Shown in pieces: positions 55,401 to 64,000 of a stretch of DNA of 64,000 nucleotides (within the stretch, counting starts at the first letter, position 1; each line of letters starts with the position of its first letter). Below the pieces are notes generated by a model that was given only the letters and a program-made list of their open reading frames with translations, was not told where the DNA came from and ran no database searches. The position numbers and the translations under genes are program-made. The stretch spans positions 821,001 through 885,000 of the forward strand of contig NC_088916.1 in NCBI RefSeq assembly GCF_963576675.1, given 5' to 3'. The stretch comes from Euphorbia lathyris (taxonomy: Eukaryota; Streptophyta; Magnoliopsida; Malpighiales; Euphorbiaceae).

Positions 55401-58116
55401 CGCGGAGGATAATTTAGGGAGTTTACGAGTTGCAGTCTTCATAGCATGCATTTTCCCTTTAGAAGAGATTACGTATACCGTGCAGAAATCTGGTGCATAT
55501 TTTAATACGTTCTCTGCTATATCTTTTCCTTTAAACAACCTGCATCAATGGCCGTGCCAGAAACAAATACTCGAGGATTAATAAACGAAAAAATTATAGA
55601 TTTTATAAGAACTAAACATCAGCGTCCAACGACAAATCTAATCCATCCACATTCCGTCATTATGTTCAATTCGTAACAAATTTTAAATAGAGTAACAAAA
55701 TATGTTTGGCGACAGAAAACTCTATCAATGATTTTTCCTCCTCCTTAAGTCGGCGACTAATCAAAATGTATAGTTAGGAGAAATATAGAAAAACTCAATC
55801 CTAAGCATAGGCAATACTACGATGAGGTTTCGACAACGAGTGACAAATGGAAGATATTAACTGTCATTGAGGACAAGGGTCGAGTTGGTATAAGGAACTC
55901 TACGAGGGATAAGGATTCATTTGGCATTAGATCTCCGCTACCTCCTGAATCAGTAGTCGGTACTGGCTTAAACGATCTATCCTAGTCCATTGACACTAGG
56001 AGAGTAGGGCATCTGACCTTTTTGAAGAGAGGCGAATGTCTTCATAGGTGTAGAACCTTATGTACACTTTGAATCCGAGATAGCCCATAGTGTGTGCCCA
56101 TTCTAGGGCGAAGGTTTTAAATACAGAGGGACCTCTATACGAGACAAGGACTCCTTTGACATTAGATCTTTTCCACCTCTTGGGTCAGTAATTGGTACTA
56201 GTTTAACCGATCCATCCTAGTCCACTAGACATTAGGAGAGTAGGACATCCGACCTTCTTAAAGAGAGGCGGATGTCTTCATAGGGGTAGAACCATATGTA
56301 CACTTTAGACTCCGAGATAGCCTATAGTGTGTGCCCCTTCTAGGGGGAAGGTATTTTATACAGAGAGACTTTTCGGGACGGAATACCGACCGACGCATTT
56401 ATGTGTCATATATAAGGGAATAAACCCATTTGGTATTGGTTGGAAGGCCGGAGGCTTGGGAAAGTACCAACGCATTTGGCGTAGCCAAAGACCCCAACCC
56501 ATGACACATTCCACACATTTTGCGACACATGTTGTTAAATTTTGTCAAAAGTATACGTGTCACAAAATGTATGGATCCGATCCTCCTAATAAAATCCCGA
56601 ACTAAAACATTCTAATTGAATTACCATAAATTCTTATAAAATTAATAAGAATAAGGGTTAATTACAAATATCTATCCTGTGGTCTGGCCGATTTACAGAC
56701 CGGTACCTGTAGTTTTTTTTTTCAAACACAACATTGTGGTTGCAAAATTTTACATGTTTTTGTAATTTGCCAAATTTGGCCGATAACGACCTCAAAATGA
56801 AAATTTTCAAGAATTAAACTTGTTTAGTATCATATTTACTGTAGAACCATATTCTTAATTTTTCAAAATCATCATTTTTAGAGTTTTCTCTCTCTAAACA
56901 TTTTCTTTCTCTCTCATAAAAAAACAACACCTAAATGACCTCAAACCTAAAAAGTTGAAGAATTAAAGTTGCTTAAAATATCATTTTACTCTTGAAAATT
57001 TTCATTTCGAAGTTGTTATGGACCAAATTCTGACAAAGTGAACTCAAATGCAAAATTTTACAAACCACAAGGTTGCGTTTGCAAAAAAAAAAAATACCAT
57101 AGGTAAAGGTCTGCAAATCGGCCAAACCACATAGTAGTTATTTGTAATTAACCCTAAAAATAATTACCTTGCAAAACCATTCCTTTGTTCAGAACCAAGC
57201 ACCAAAATTTCAATTCTTTCTTGGAAAACATATTTAATCAATGCTTTTGCAACATCTTCATCCTCAATTACACATGTCTCAAAATCTACCTATTTTATTC
57301 ATCAAAACAAATTAAATCAATATAAATGGGTAATTAAAATAAGGGTTAATTTCAAATCACATTTTTTTTTACAGATCGGTACTTATTGTTGGCAAAATTT
57401 TCATTTTTCCAAATTTGGCTGATAACGAACTCAAAATGAAAATTTTGAAGAATTAAAGTTGTTTAGTATCATATTTATTGTGGAACCACATTTTTTATTT
57501 TTCAAAATCATCATTTTTGGAGTTTTCTCTCTCTAAACATTAATTTTCTCCCTCATAAAAAAAACACCTAAATAACCTCAAACCTAAAAGGTTGAAGAAT
57601 TAAAGTTGCTTAAAACATTAGTTAATTCTATAAAATTTTCATTTTGAGGTCACTTTCAGCCAAATTTGGAAAAATAATTTTTTTACCAACTACAGATACC
57701 AATCTGCAAAAAATATGAAACCACAGGGTTTTATTTGAAATTAACCAAATATAAATATTTCTTCAAATAAAACCTACTCGTTTTCGTCGGCAAAAACATC
57801 GATACGTCAGAAACAATTCCCCCTCGGCTTGGAGAATATGCGCAATCGGCTCATTCTTTGGAACTGAAACTAATAATCATAATAATTTAATTCAAAGAGC
57901 GTTAATTAATGAGTAATTAATTAATTAATTGACGGGATTAGTTTACGTACCGATTGGAGTTTCTCTAACATGAACAAGTTTAAGAATTTGATCTTTAGCG
58001 ACGACATGTTTAACTGCCCATTTCATAGCGTTTTGGGTGCTTTTGTTTTTATCTATAGCCATCGCTACCGAACTTGAACTTTCTCCGCGATCTTTCTCGT
58101 TCATTAGGCAATACAT
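52449..58116 (-). CDS. USP-domain coiled-coil protein, kinase and U-box absent (7 exons, 361 aa)
   Basis: Coding exons in transcript order: 58116-57951, 57863-57778, 57289-57168, 55539-55390, 55310-55103, 54405-54310, 52706-52449; all GT-AG, with one open frame. Residues about 14-180 form a universal-stress-protein (adenine-nucleotide alpha-hydrolase-like) domain: VAMAIDKNKSTQNAMKWAV, ILKLVHV, EGELFLTYRCFC, ALIKYVF, ILVLGSEQRNGF, FKGKDI, DFCTVYVISSKGK. A Ser-rich linker (DRSSSTSSNF) follows, then a coiled coil from about 245 (EKYEQEAVEGLKEDLKQ; IEEWKRNEEKRLEGD). The exon and domain order match plant USP-kinase-U-box proteins (PUB33/PUB52 type), where a kinase normally follows. Here the last exon reads out into hydrophobic LLLLFFYFIFF and stops, and no kinase motifs are visible down to 48930. 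It may be truncated or a kinase-less paralogue. The first exon has an acceptor at 58169, so an upstream 5' UTR exon is likely. Confidence 0.8.
52901..53358. mobile_element. MITE in the last intron of the USP gene
   Basis: Inverted termini GGTAAATTA / TAATTTACC, flanked by GTTAAGAAA and GTTAAAGAAA, a probable 9-bp duplication with one indel. The interior reads like the other GGTAAATTACA-type repeats here. Confidence 0.5.
53717..54176. mobile_element. Mutator-type MITE, 460 bp, in the last intron of the USP gene
   Basis: Perfect 9-bp target duplication CTACTTATA (53708-53716; 54177-54185). Long inverted termini start GGCTTAAAGCATTATTTGGC. Confidence 0.85.
54495..55083 (+). mobile_element. tRNA-derived SINE split by a Tourist-like MITE
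   Basis: TGGTTTAGGGTGG (box A-like) and AGTTCGAATCC (box B-like) lie about 40 bp apart near 54510-54570, and an A-run ends the element near 55083. ATTAATTAATTAATT flanks both sides. It lies in a USP-gene intron. This is not a tRNA gene: no acceptor stem closes. Confidence 0.5.
54602..54983. mobile_element. Tourist-like MITE inside the SINE
   Basis: Inverted termini CGGGGTGTTTG / CAAACGCCTCG with TTA on both sides (54599-54601; 54984-54986). Confidence 0.65.
55889..56350 (+). repeat. Two-copy tandem repeat of about 240 bp in a USP-gene intron
   Basis: Landmarks such as TACGAG..AAGGA.TC, AGAGGCGNATGTCTTCATAGG and CGAGATAGCC(C/T)ATAGTGTGT occur twice, about 240 bp apart. Sequence at 56380-56590 following it is unrecognised. 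No exon is placed here. Confidence 0.7.
56655..57154. mobile_element. Mutator-type MITE (GGGTTAATT family), copy 2
   Basis: Inverted termini GGGTTAATTACAAATA. Flanks TAAGAATAA (56646-56654) and TAAAAATAA (57155-57163) match at 8 of 9 positions, a Mutator-length duplication. Confidence 0.7.
57343..57746. mobile_element. MITE (GGGTTAATT family), copy 3
   Basis: Same interior as copies at 51275 and 56655. Terminus GGGTTAATTTCAAAT at the left and ATTTGAAATTAACC at the right. It lies between USP exons at 57168-57289 and 57778-57863. Confidence 0.65.
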
Positions 58117-58460
58117 CTTCTCGTTATTGTTTAACGAGTATTGTAGAATGTCGTTCTTGATTACCGACCTGTGCGATTAATTTATCAGATAAAATGAATG
58201 CAATGTTTTAGTAAAAATTAAGGAAATGCCTAATGAAAATTGAATTTGGAATTGAGAAAATATAATTATCCTTCAAAAAAAGAAAATAAAATATAATTAT
58301 TTATATATAGTGTTCTTCTCCATGATTAATAGGGGTTTGTTAATTATAATCTAATTATTAATAGTGTTAATCTCCATGATTAATAGGGGTTTGTTAAACA
58401 ACTTTTTTCTTTAAATGCAGTAAACCGTTGAATTCAAATTTAATTCCATAATTTATAATT

Positions 58461-58868
58461 GGCCTAATACACAAATAGCCCCATGAACTTGTCCAAATAT
58501 TGCAACTGCCCCCCGAACTTTCAGTTGTAACAACTTACCCCTCAAACTTGTCCAATTGTAAAACATAACTCCTCAAACTTGTCCAATTGTAAAACATAAC
58601 CCCAAATTGCTGACATGGACTGCAATTGAAAAAACACGTGAAATACAAAAGCTGCAACGCTCGTGGAGTGTGATAATCAGATCTTTGGCGTGATACGAAT
58701 CCGGGAAAACGTTTTTATGGTTGCTTCAAGTACGGGGTAAAAAAATTCCCAATTTAGGGTTATGTTTTATAATTGGACAAGTTTAAGGGGTAAGTTGTTA
58801 CAATTGAAAGTTGGAGGGGGCAGTTGCAACATTTGAACAAGTTCAAGGGGTTATTTGTGTATTAGGCC
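58461..58868. mobile_element. Mutator-type MITE, 408 bp, upstream of the USP gene
   Basis: Perfect 9-bp target duplication TTTATAATT (58452-58460; 58869-58877). Long inverted termini start GGCCTAATACACAAATA. Confidence 0.88.
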
Positions 58869-58885
58869 TTTATAATTATATAAAG

Positions 58886-59612
58886 AGTAAATTACACCAA
58901 CGATACCTGAACTTTATCTTAGTTCACATTTTGGTACCCATATTATATTTTGTCCTAAAAATATACATGAGATAATGATGACCAGACAATTTAGTATATT
59001 TTACTGGTCAATGGCCGGTCAATGCGAGTTTGACGAGTAAATTACACTGATGGTACTTGAACTTTATCCTAATTCACACGTTGATACCTAAATTTAATTT
59101 TGTCCAAAAATACACCTCAACATTTTAGTTATTTGACCGATTAGTGATCAGTCAACGCGAGTTTGACAATTTTAATTTAAAAATTCAGATCCATCATACA
59201 CCATGTAGCTCAATTTTATGTTAATTGATAAATGGCAGTATTGTTTTTTTTATATTGATTGAGTGTATGGTGAGTCCCAATTTTTAGTTCAAAATGGTCA
59301 AAGTCACGTTACCCGGTCACTAACTGATCAAATGAACTCAATTTTCAGTCGCTTTTACTTGAGTTATGTTTTTAGGATAAAATAAATCCAAGTACCAAAA
59401 TGTGAATTATGGTAAAATTCAGATACCATTGATGTAATTAACTCATGGAACTCGCGTTAATCGGTAAAATATACTAAATTGTCCGATCATCGTTACTTCA
59501 TGTATATTTTTGGAACAAAATGTAATCTATGTACTAAAGTGTGAACTAGGATGAAGTTCATGTATCATTAGTGTAATTTATGTTAATTGAGAATTGAAAG
59601 GGAATAATAATC
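58886..59612. other. AT-rich DNA with nested GAGTAAATTACAC-type repeats
   Basis: GAGTAAATTACACCAACGAT (58887), GAGTAAATTACACTGATGGT (59035) and ATTAGTGTAATTTATG (59567) look like ends of one or two related inverted-repeat elements. No gene seen; USP promoter elements are not evident. Confidence 0.45.
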
Positions 59613-61090
59613 TGTATATTGTATTTGCTTCAGTTGTGTTATAGTATACTTGAGTATATATAGTAAAGAGATGCTAGCCCGAGAAACCTAATTAGAATAG
59701 ACTTGTGAGAGATGTATTCTATGTGCACTAGGATAGGTAAGGATAAGTACAAATGTGTGCTGTATGGATATATACGGCTAAATACAAAGTATATCACTAA
59801 TACCCCCTTAAGCCGAGGACGAGAGCAAAGCATGAGTCTTTGGCGAAGTATTTTGAACCGCGAACTGGAAATTGGTTTGGTAAGTATATCAGCGACTTGA
59901 TCCTCAGTAGGAATGAAGTGAACGGATAAAAATCCAGAGGCCACTTGTTCTCGGACGAAGTGATAATCAAGTTCAATGTGTTTGGTGCGAGCATGAAATA
60001 CTAGATTAACAATTAGATAAATGGCCCCGACATTGTCACACAATAGCCGAACCGATCGCAGGATTGGGAAACGAAGCTCAAGTAGAAGGGATTTGATCCA
60101 AAGAAGTTCGGGAGTAGCATTGGCAACAACTTTGTATTCACTTTGAGTGGATGATCGTGCAATGCTTGGTTGCTTGCGAGTATTCCATGAGATAAGGCTT
60201 TTGCCTAAGAAGATGCAGAAAGCGCCCGTGGAGCAAGGATCATCGAGACATCCCCCCAATCACTGTCTGAATAACAGTGAATAGCTGTGATTGGTGAACT
60301 AGAGAATTTGATACCATAGTCCTGAGATCCGTCAATGTATCGAAGTACTCGTTTGACTCCTTTCCAATGTTCGTGTGTCGGACAATGTAGGAATTGACAT
60401 AACTTGTTGATGGAGAGGGCAATGTCAGGACGAGTAAGTGAGGTACTGTAGAGCCCCAACAATGCTCCTGTATTCTTCTCCGGATTGAAGATGAGTTCTC
60501 TATTCATGAGATAGGTTGGGAGTTGTGGCCATGGGTGTGGAACAGGGCTTGCAATCGAGCATTTTGACTCTGGCAAGGATATCGTGAGCATATTTGGTTT
60601 GGGAAAGATTAATCCCATCTGCAGAATACACAATTTCAAGGCCAAGAAAATAGGAAGCACGTGACAGATTCCGTATTGGGAATTCCTGTTCAATCTGTAA
60701 TATAGTTTTCTGAATCAAAGATGCATTAGTGCCAGTAACCAATATGTCATCGACATAACACAAGATTAATATTTTGTCATGTGAAGTGTGGTTAATAAAC
60801 AGAGAGTTGTCAGCTCCGGACATAGTAAAACCAATGTTACCCAAAAACGTTTTGAGACGCAAAAACCATTCTCGAGGTGCTTGCTTGAGACCGTATAAGG
60901 ATTTATAGAGTAAACACACATCATTGGGTCTGCCTTTATCGCGGAAGCCTTGAGGCTGTTCCATGTAAAAAGTTTCTGTCAGATTGCCATGAAGAAAGGC
61001 ATTTGACATATCCAATTGGTTAATAGTCTAGTTGTGAGCAGCTGCAAGGTGATAGCGTAAACGGCTAGGTAGAGTTTTAAAAATATATTA
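59613..61090 (-). mobile_element. Truncated Ty1/copia retrotransposon
   Basis: Reverse transcriptase to 3' LTR on the minus strand. A short 3' LTR (59613-59796) begins TGATATAC after a polypurine tract (59797-59809, AAGGGGGTATTAG on the minus strand). The 5' part of pol is lost at 61090, where the next LTR starts. Confidence 0.85.
59800..61060 (-). pseudogene. Copia reverse transcriptase and RNase H
   Basis: From about 61060: HN-stop-TINQLDMSNAFLHG, where Trp is expected at the stop. Then LYKSLYGLKQAPREWF, LCYVDDILVTG (catalytic YVDD), FPIRNLSRASYFLGLE, and YRSIVGALQYLT after a stop near 60500. A shift follows near 60435, then RPDIALSINKLCQFLH and SDSDWG. A second shift near 60250 in a G-run leads to RNase H with SISWNTRKQPSIARSS-like, SEYKVVA, LLCDN, HFVREQ and ILTKP. 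The order is typical copia. Two shifts and two stops mean it is inactive. Confidence 0.9.
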
Positions 61091-62410
61091 TGATAAGTGC
61101 GTTAAGACTATGGATGTGATCTTCCTAAATGCTCTATCTCTACTAGACGCTACTACTTAGGGGCAAGTGTACCCCATCGTATCAAGTAATAATCCGGTTA
61201 AGACCGGGTATCGAATCCACGGGATTTATAACTACAAGTATTAAACGACTCGGTTTTATACGTTATCTAAGCGGTGAATACTTTGAGTTGATTCGGGGAA
61301 CAACTACAAACTACTCCTAACTACGGGTGAGACAAATTTATATAACAAAAACTCTACAGAATGATACGGATGGCGATAAGTTATAAATATGACAAACAAT
61401 GACTCTATATACGGTTAATGATTTACTCTTACAATGATGACTACATGTAGTGTGACCGACCCGTGAAGTACTTAGACTACGTGGTTCCTAGTCAAGGCGT
61501 GTCTAATGCTCGGGATCAGAAATTAGGGCCCGTAAGTTCCGTGGTTTGTCAATTCCTACGGTTTCCGGAGCGTCACTTCCGGTAAGGCAACACCTATATG
61601 AATCCCTAAAGATAGCCCGAATGGCGTCGGAAATCGCGTTTCCCTATACAATAATCAATTACGAGTATCAAAACAAGTAGCAAACATAAACACATATATA
61701 GAAAAAGAGATTATGAATCATAAATTATAAATATGGAGAATGTAAATATGGAATACAACCGAGCCTAGTACATAGGAAGAGTACAAGCTAATTAGCAAGT
61801 GAAAAGGGAAGAATCCACCCTCGGAACTAGCTAACCGGACTCAAGGCCGTCTCTTAGGACTTGGAGGTGGAGCTTTCGAGCTTGGTGAATGGAGATGGAA
61901 CGGAACTTTGACGGAATGCCGGAATCAACGAACAAACTCTCAAGGTGATAGAGTTTTGCTATGTAAAAAATAAAATCTAAAACTAAGAAACAAGAACTTA
62001 ATCTATATCAAGAATTGTATATCCAAAGCTTACTAAATGAGTGCTAGTCACTCCTATTTATACACATCAAGCTAGGGGTAGAATTGTAATTTCACAAGAT
62101 ACAAGCATGGAGGAACATGATTTTCTGCAGATTTCCCATGACACGCCTCGTGTATAGTGGGGGACGCCCCGCGTATTTTGGTGGATTTTTGCTCATTACT
62201 CGTACATGAAATACAATTCTCGAGAGCCGAGTTAGCTTGACGTTTTTATTTCTAATTTAATCAAAAATAAGGAAAATTAACCGAAGGCACGAAATTTATT
62301 TTTATTTTGTTATTTTATTAAAACATTCTATTTTTGCAATTAAACTTATTTATTTCATCTAAAATTAAACCGTAAATCACGCTAAAAGATAGGGACGAAA
62401 CGCCCCTATC
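61091..62410 (-). repeat. LTR (1320 bp) of a minus-strand gypsy-like element
   Basis: Runs TGATAAG...CCCTATCA. Minus orientation is inferred from a TATA box on that strand (62053-62062, TATAAATAGG) and from the following sequence at 62411, whose complement (TGAGGACAAGTAAAA...GAGGAGGTT) is the typical end of a gypsy interior just before its 3' LTR. It cuts the copia element at 61090. A pair of ACGC-N3-GCGT dyads (62143, 62164) lies about 80 bp upstream of the TATA box. Confidence 0.7.
62143..62174 (-). promoter_or_regulatory. ACGC-N3-GCGT dyad pair, 21-bp offset
   Basis: ACGC-CTC-GTGT at 62143-62153 and ACGC-CCC-GCGT at 62164-62174 start 21 bp apart, as in the array at 400-723. Confidence 0.6.
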
Positions 62411-63670
62411 AAACCTCCTCGGACTTTAAAGTTTTACTTGTCCTCAAGTAAAAGAAATCGAAAGACAAGGGATTGAGATTATTAAGAAACAAATCGTCGG
62501 TTGGTTTTACCAAATGCGTGATTCCGAAGCTAAAGTTTTATGCAAAGTTTTCGGCAAGTACCTACGCAAACAAATGAGTGACCAAAACTTGTTTGAAACC
62601 TCCATGATCAAAATTAATAGGCAATATTAACGGGGGTCGATTATCTTTTGAGAACTCGATAGTACCTCACCAAGGGATTTCACTCTTACGCTCAAATTTT
62701 GGTTAGTCGGTGTTTTTGCACTCTCCTTTGCACTTACTCGAAGTCACTTTGAGTTTGCATTTTCATCTGAGTTTTTCCTCCTATGTCATGGTCTAGGCAA
62801 TATTAAAAATGAACCCGGAGGGGGTTGTAATGTGGGTGGCTTTTTAGTGGTTAATTTTTGGAAACTCGAGTTCAAACACCATTTTGATGATCGCACCGTG
62901 TTTTTATTTTGGCCTTAGCAAGTTCGCAAAATATAACTCGAAATTGCTCGGGTGGAGCTTGAGAATGCCTTTTTGCTCTTTATTGTGTGTTTTTTTTCTT
63001 TTTCTTTTTGTTTTGAGAGCGGCACAAAAACGATTTCGAAAGCTTATGGTGCTCACTTTTCAAGGCCTTAGCTTATTTCGGGTAGTCTTGGTGCGATTTG
63101 ATTTTGTTGGTATTTAAACAAGAGGAAAAGGGGTTAAGTGTTAAAAGGGTATTAACAACAAAAAGTCGGTTAATAGGCTCGAGGGGGTTTCCTAGAGGTT
63201 AATGAAAACGAGAAAAATAAGTTAAGAAAAAAATTAGCCTAAGTGGGTTCGTTTTATCATCTATTGCCATTTATACCAAAATAAGTGTACTTGACCCGGT
63301 ATTAGGTGCAAACTCTATGAATCGAGTGAAGTCAAAGCTCTCGAAAAATTGTGAAAGAAATAGAGTTCTCGTACGAACTCTTTTAGGCTCAAAAATATCT
63401 CACAAAATTTCTGGTTAAATTGTGTACGTTCAGGTTCTCGTCAAATTTTCAACTATCCCGTTTTTATTGCCTTTTTTAAAATTTCATTATAGAGATAACC
63501 TTTGGGTTAGGACTCAATGCTTTTGTTTAGTACGAACCTAGGCTTTGTATAAATTCTATAACTTCAGAATCAAGACTAAAATTTCTTACTTAAACCGATC
63601 CTTTGTGTTAACGTCTTTACATCTAAGAACAAATAACGGAACTTTACTAAATTTTCGAGGGGGGTAGTGT
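62411..63670. other. Retrotransposon interior without coding sequence
   Basis: Untranslated-type sequence adjoining the minus-strand LTR, ending at a purine tract GAGGGGGGTAGTG (63657-63669) just before a TGTCGG LTR-like start. It may belong to the minus-strand element, to the element at 63671, or to both by nesting. The longer frame at 62884-63117 has no recognisable product. Confidence 0.45.
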
Positions 63671-64000
63671 GTCGGAAAAATTTAAGAATTAATAAATTAG
63701 TTTAATTATTTTGTTGTTTATTTGATTTTTTTTATTTTGTTTTTGTTAGTGCAAAACAAACGGTAAGTGCGGGGTTGCATGACCCTCCGCGTTATTAAAA
63801 TAACGTCTATTCCAAGGATGTCATAAAAGAAAAGAAAAACAAAAACAAAAATAAAGATGGAATTTAAAAGGGACCCTTGAAGGTCAGGTCCTACGCGAGG
63901 CGTGCCCTGGGGGGCGCCCCGCGTAAGGGGTGCGTTTAAGTCAATTTTGGCCAGAGACTCAGATACGCGGGGCGCACTAAGAGGGGCGCCCTGCATGTTC
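63671..64000 (+). repeat. Start of another LTR, cut by the window end
   Basis: Begins TGTCGG after a GAGGGGGG polypurine-like tract, as the 3' LTR at 5447 begins TGTTGG after GAGGGGGG. Dyads ACGC-GAG-GCGT (63893), GCGC-CCC-GCGT (63914), ACGC-GGG-GCGC (63965) and GCGC-CCT-GCAT (63986) follow. Their offsets are 21 within pairs and 72 between pairs. Confidence 0.55.

Overview
This is nuclear DNA from a flowering plant, most likely a eudicot. The evidence is a 16-exon RNA-helicase gene with GT-AG introns, plant-type LINEs, Ty3/gypsy and Ty1/copia retrotransposons, an Au-type SINE, and many AT-rich MITEs. There are no bacterial or organellar signatures. Two host genes are recognisable; almost everything else is transposable-element (TE) sequence, much of it nested.

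Layout. 247-8087: a fold-back Mutator-type MITE split by an LTR retrotransposon (259-7367) that encodes only Gag and protease. 8184-11188: two minus-strand retroposed sequences, the second split by a solo LTR (9418-10748). 11203-12005: a MITE-like segment. 12155-26885: a dispersed tandem repeat of about 440-470 bp, broken into blocks by a 5'-truncated LINE (13432-17129) and an older LINE (about 18497-25440). The older LINE is itself split by a 2.8-kb solo LTR (20919-23722) and followed by an inverted LINE fragment. 27129-36416: a decayed minus-strand Ty3/gypsy element, split inside gag by a large LTR-like insertion (30248-35475) that carries an Au SINE, a small LTR element with an integrase fragment, and a MITE. 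36781-38086: an inverted-repeat element with a Tourist-like MITE inside.

39747-48930 is an apparently intact gene for HEN2, the nuclear-exosome Ski2/MTR4-family RNA helicase (987 aa over 16 coding exons). 52449-58116, minus strand, is a gene for a universal-stress-protein domain plus a coiled coil. It resembles the N-terminal half of plant USP/kinase/U-box proteins but has no kinase or U-box. Its introns and flanks are packed with Mutator-type MITEs. 59613-61090 is a truncated minus-strand Ty1/copia element. 61091-62410 is the LTR of another minus-strand gypsy-like element. At 63671 another LTR begins and runs off the window.

The most interesting signal is regulatory-looking. The first LTR carries a 73-bp tandem array in which each unit holds two 11-bp interrupted palindromes (ACGC-N3-GCGT) starting exactly 21 bp apart. 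The same pair with the same 21-bp offset recurs in two other LTRs (62143-62174; 63893-63996), each upstream of a TATA box where one is visible. Two further LTRs carry comparable dyad or GC-rich arrays in the same place. All calls come from reading the sequence; no database search was possible.
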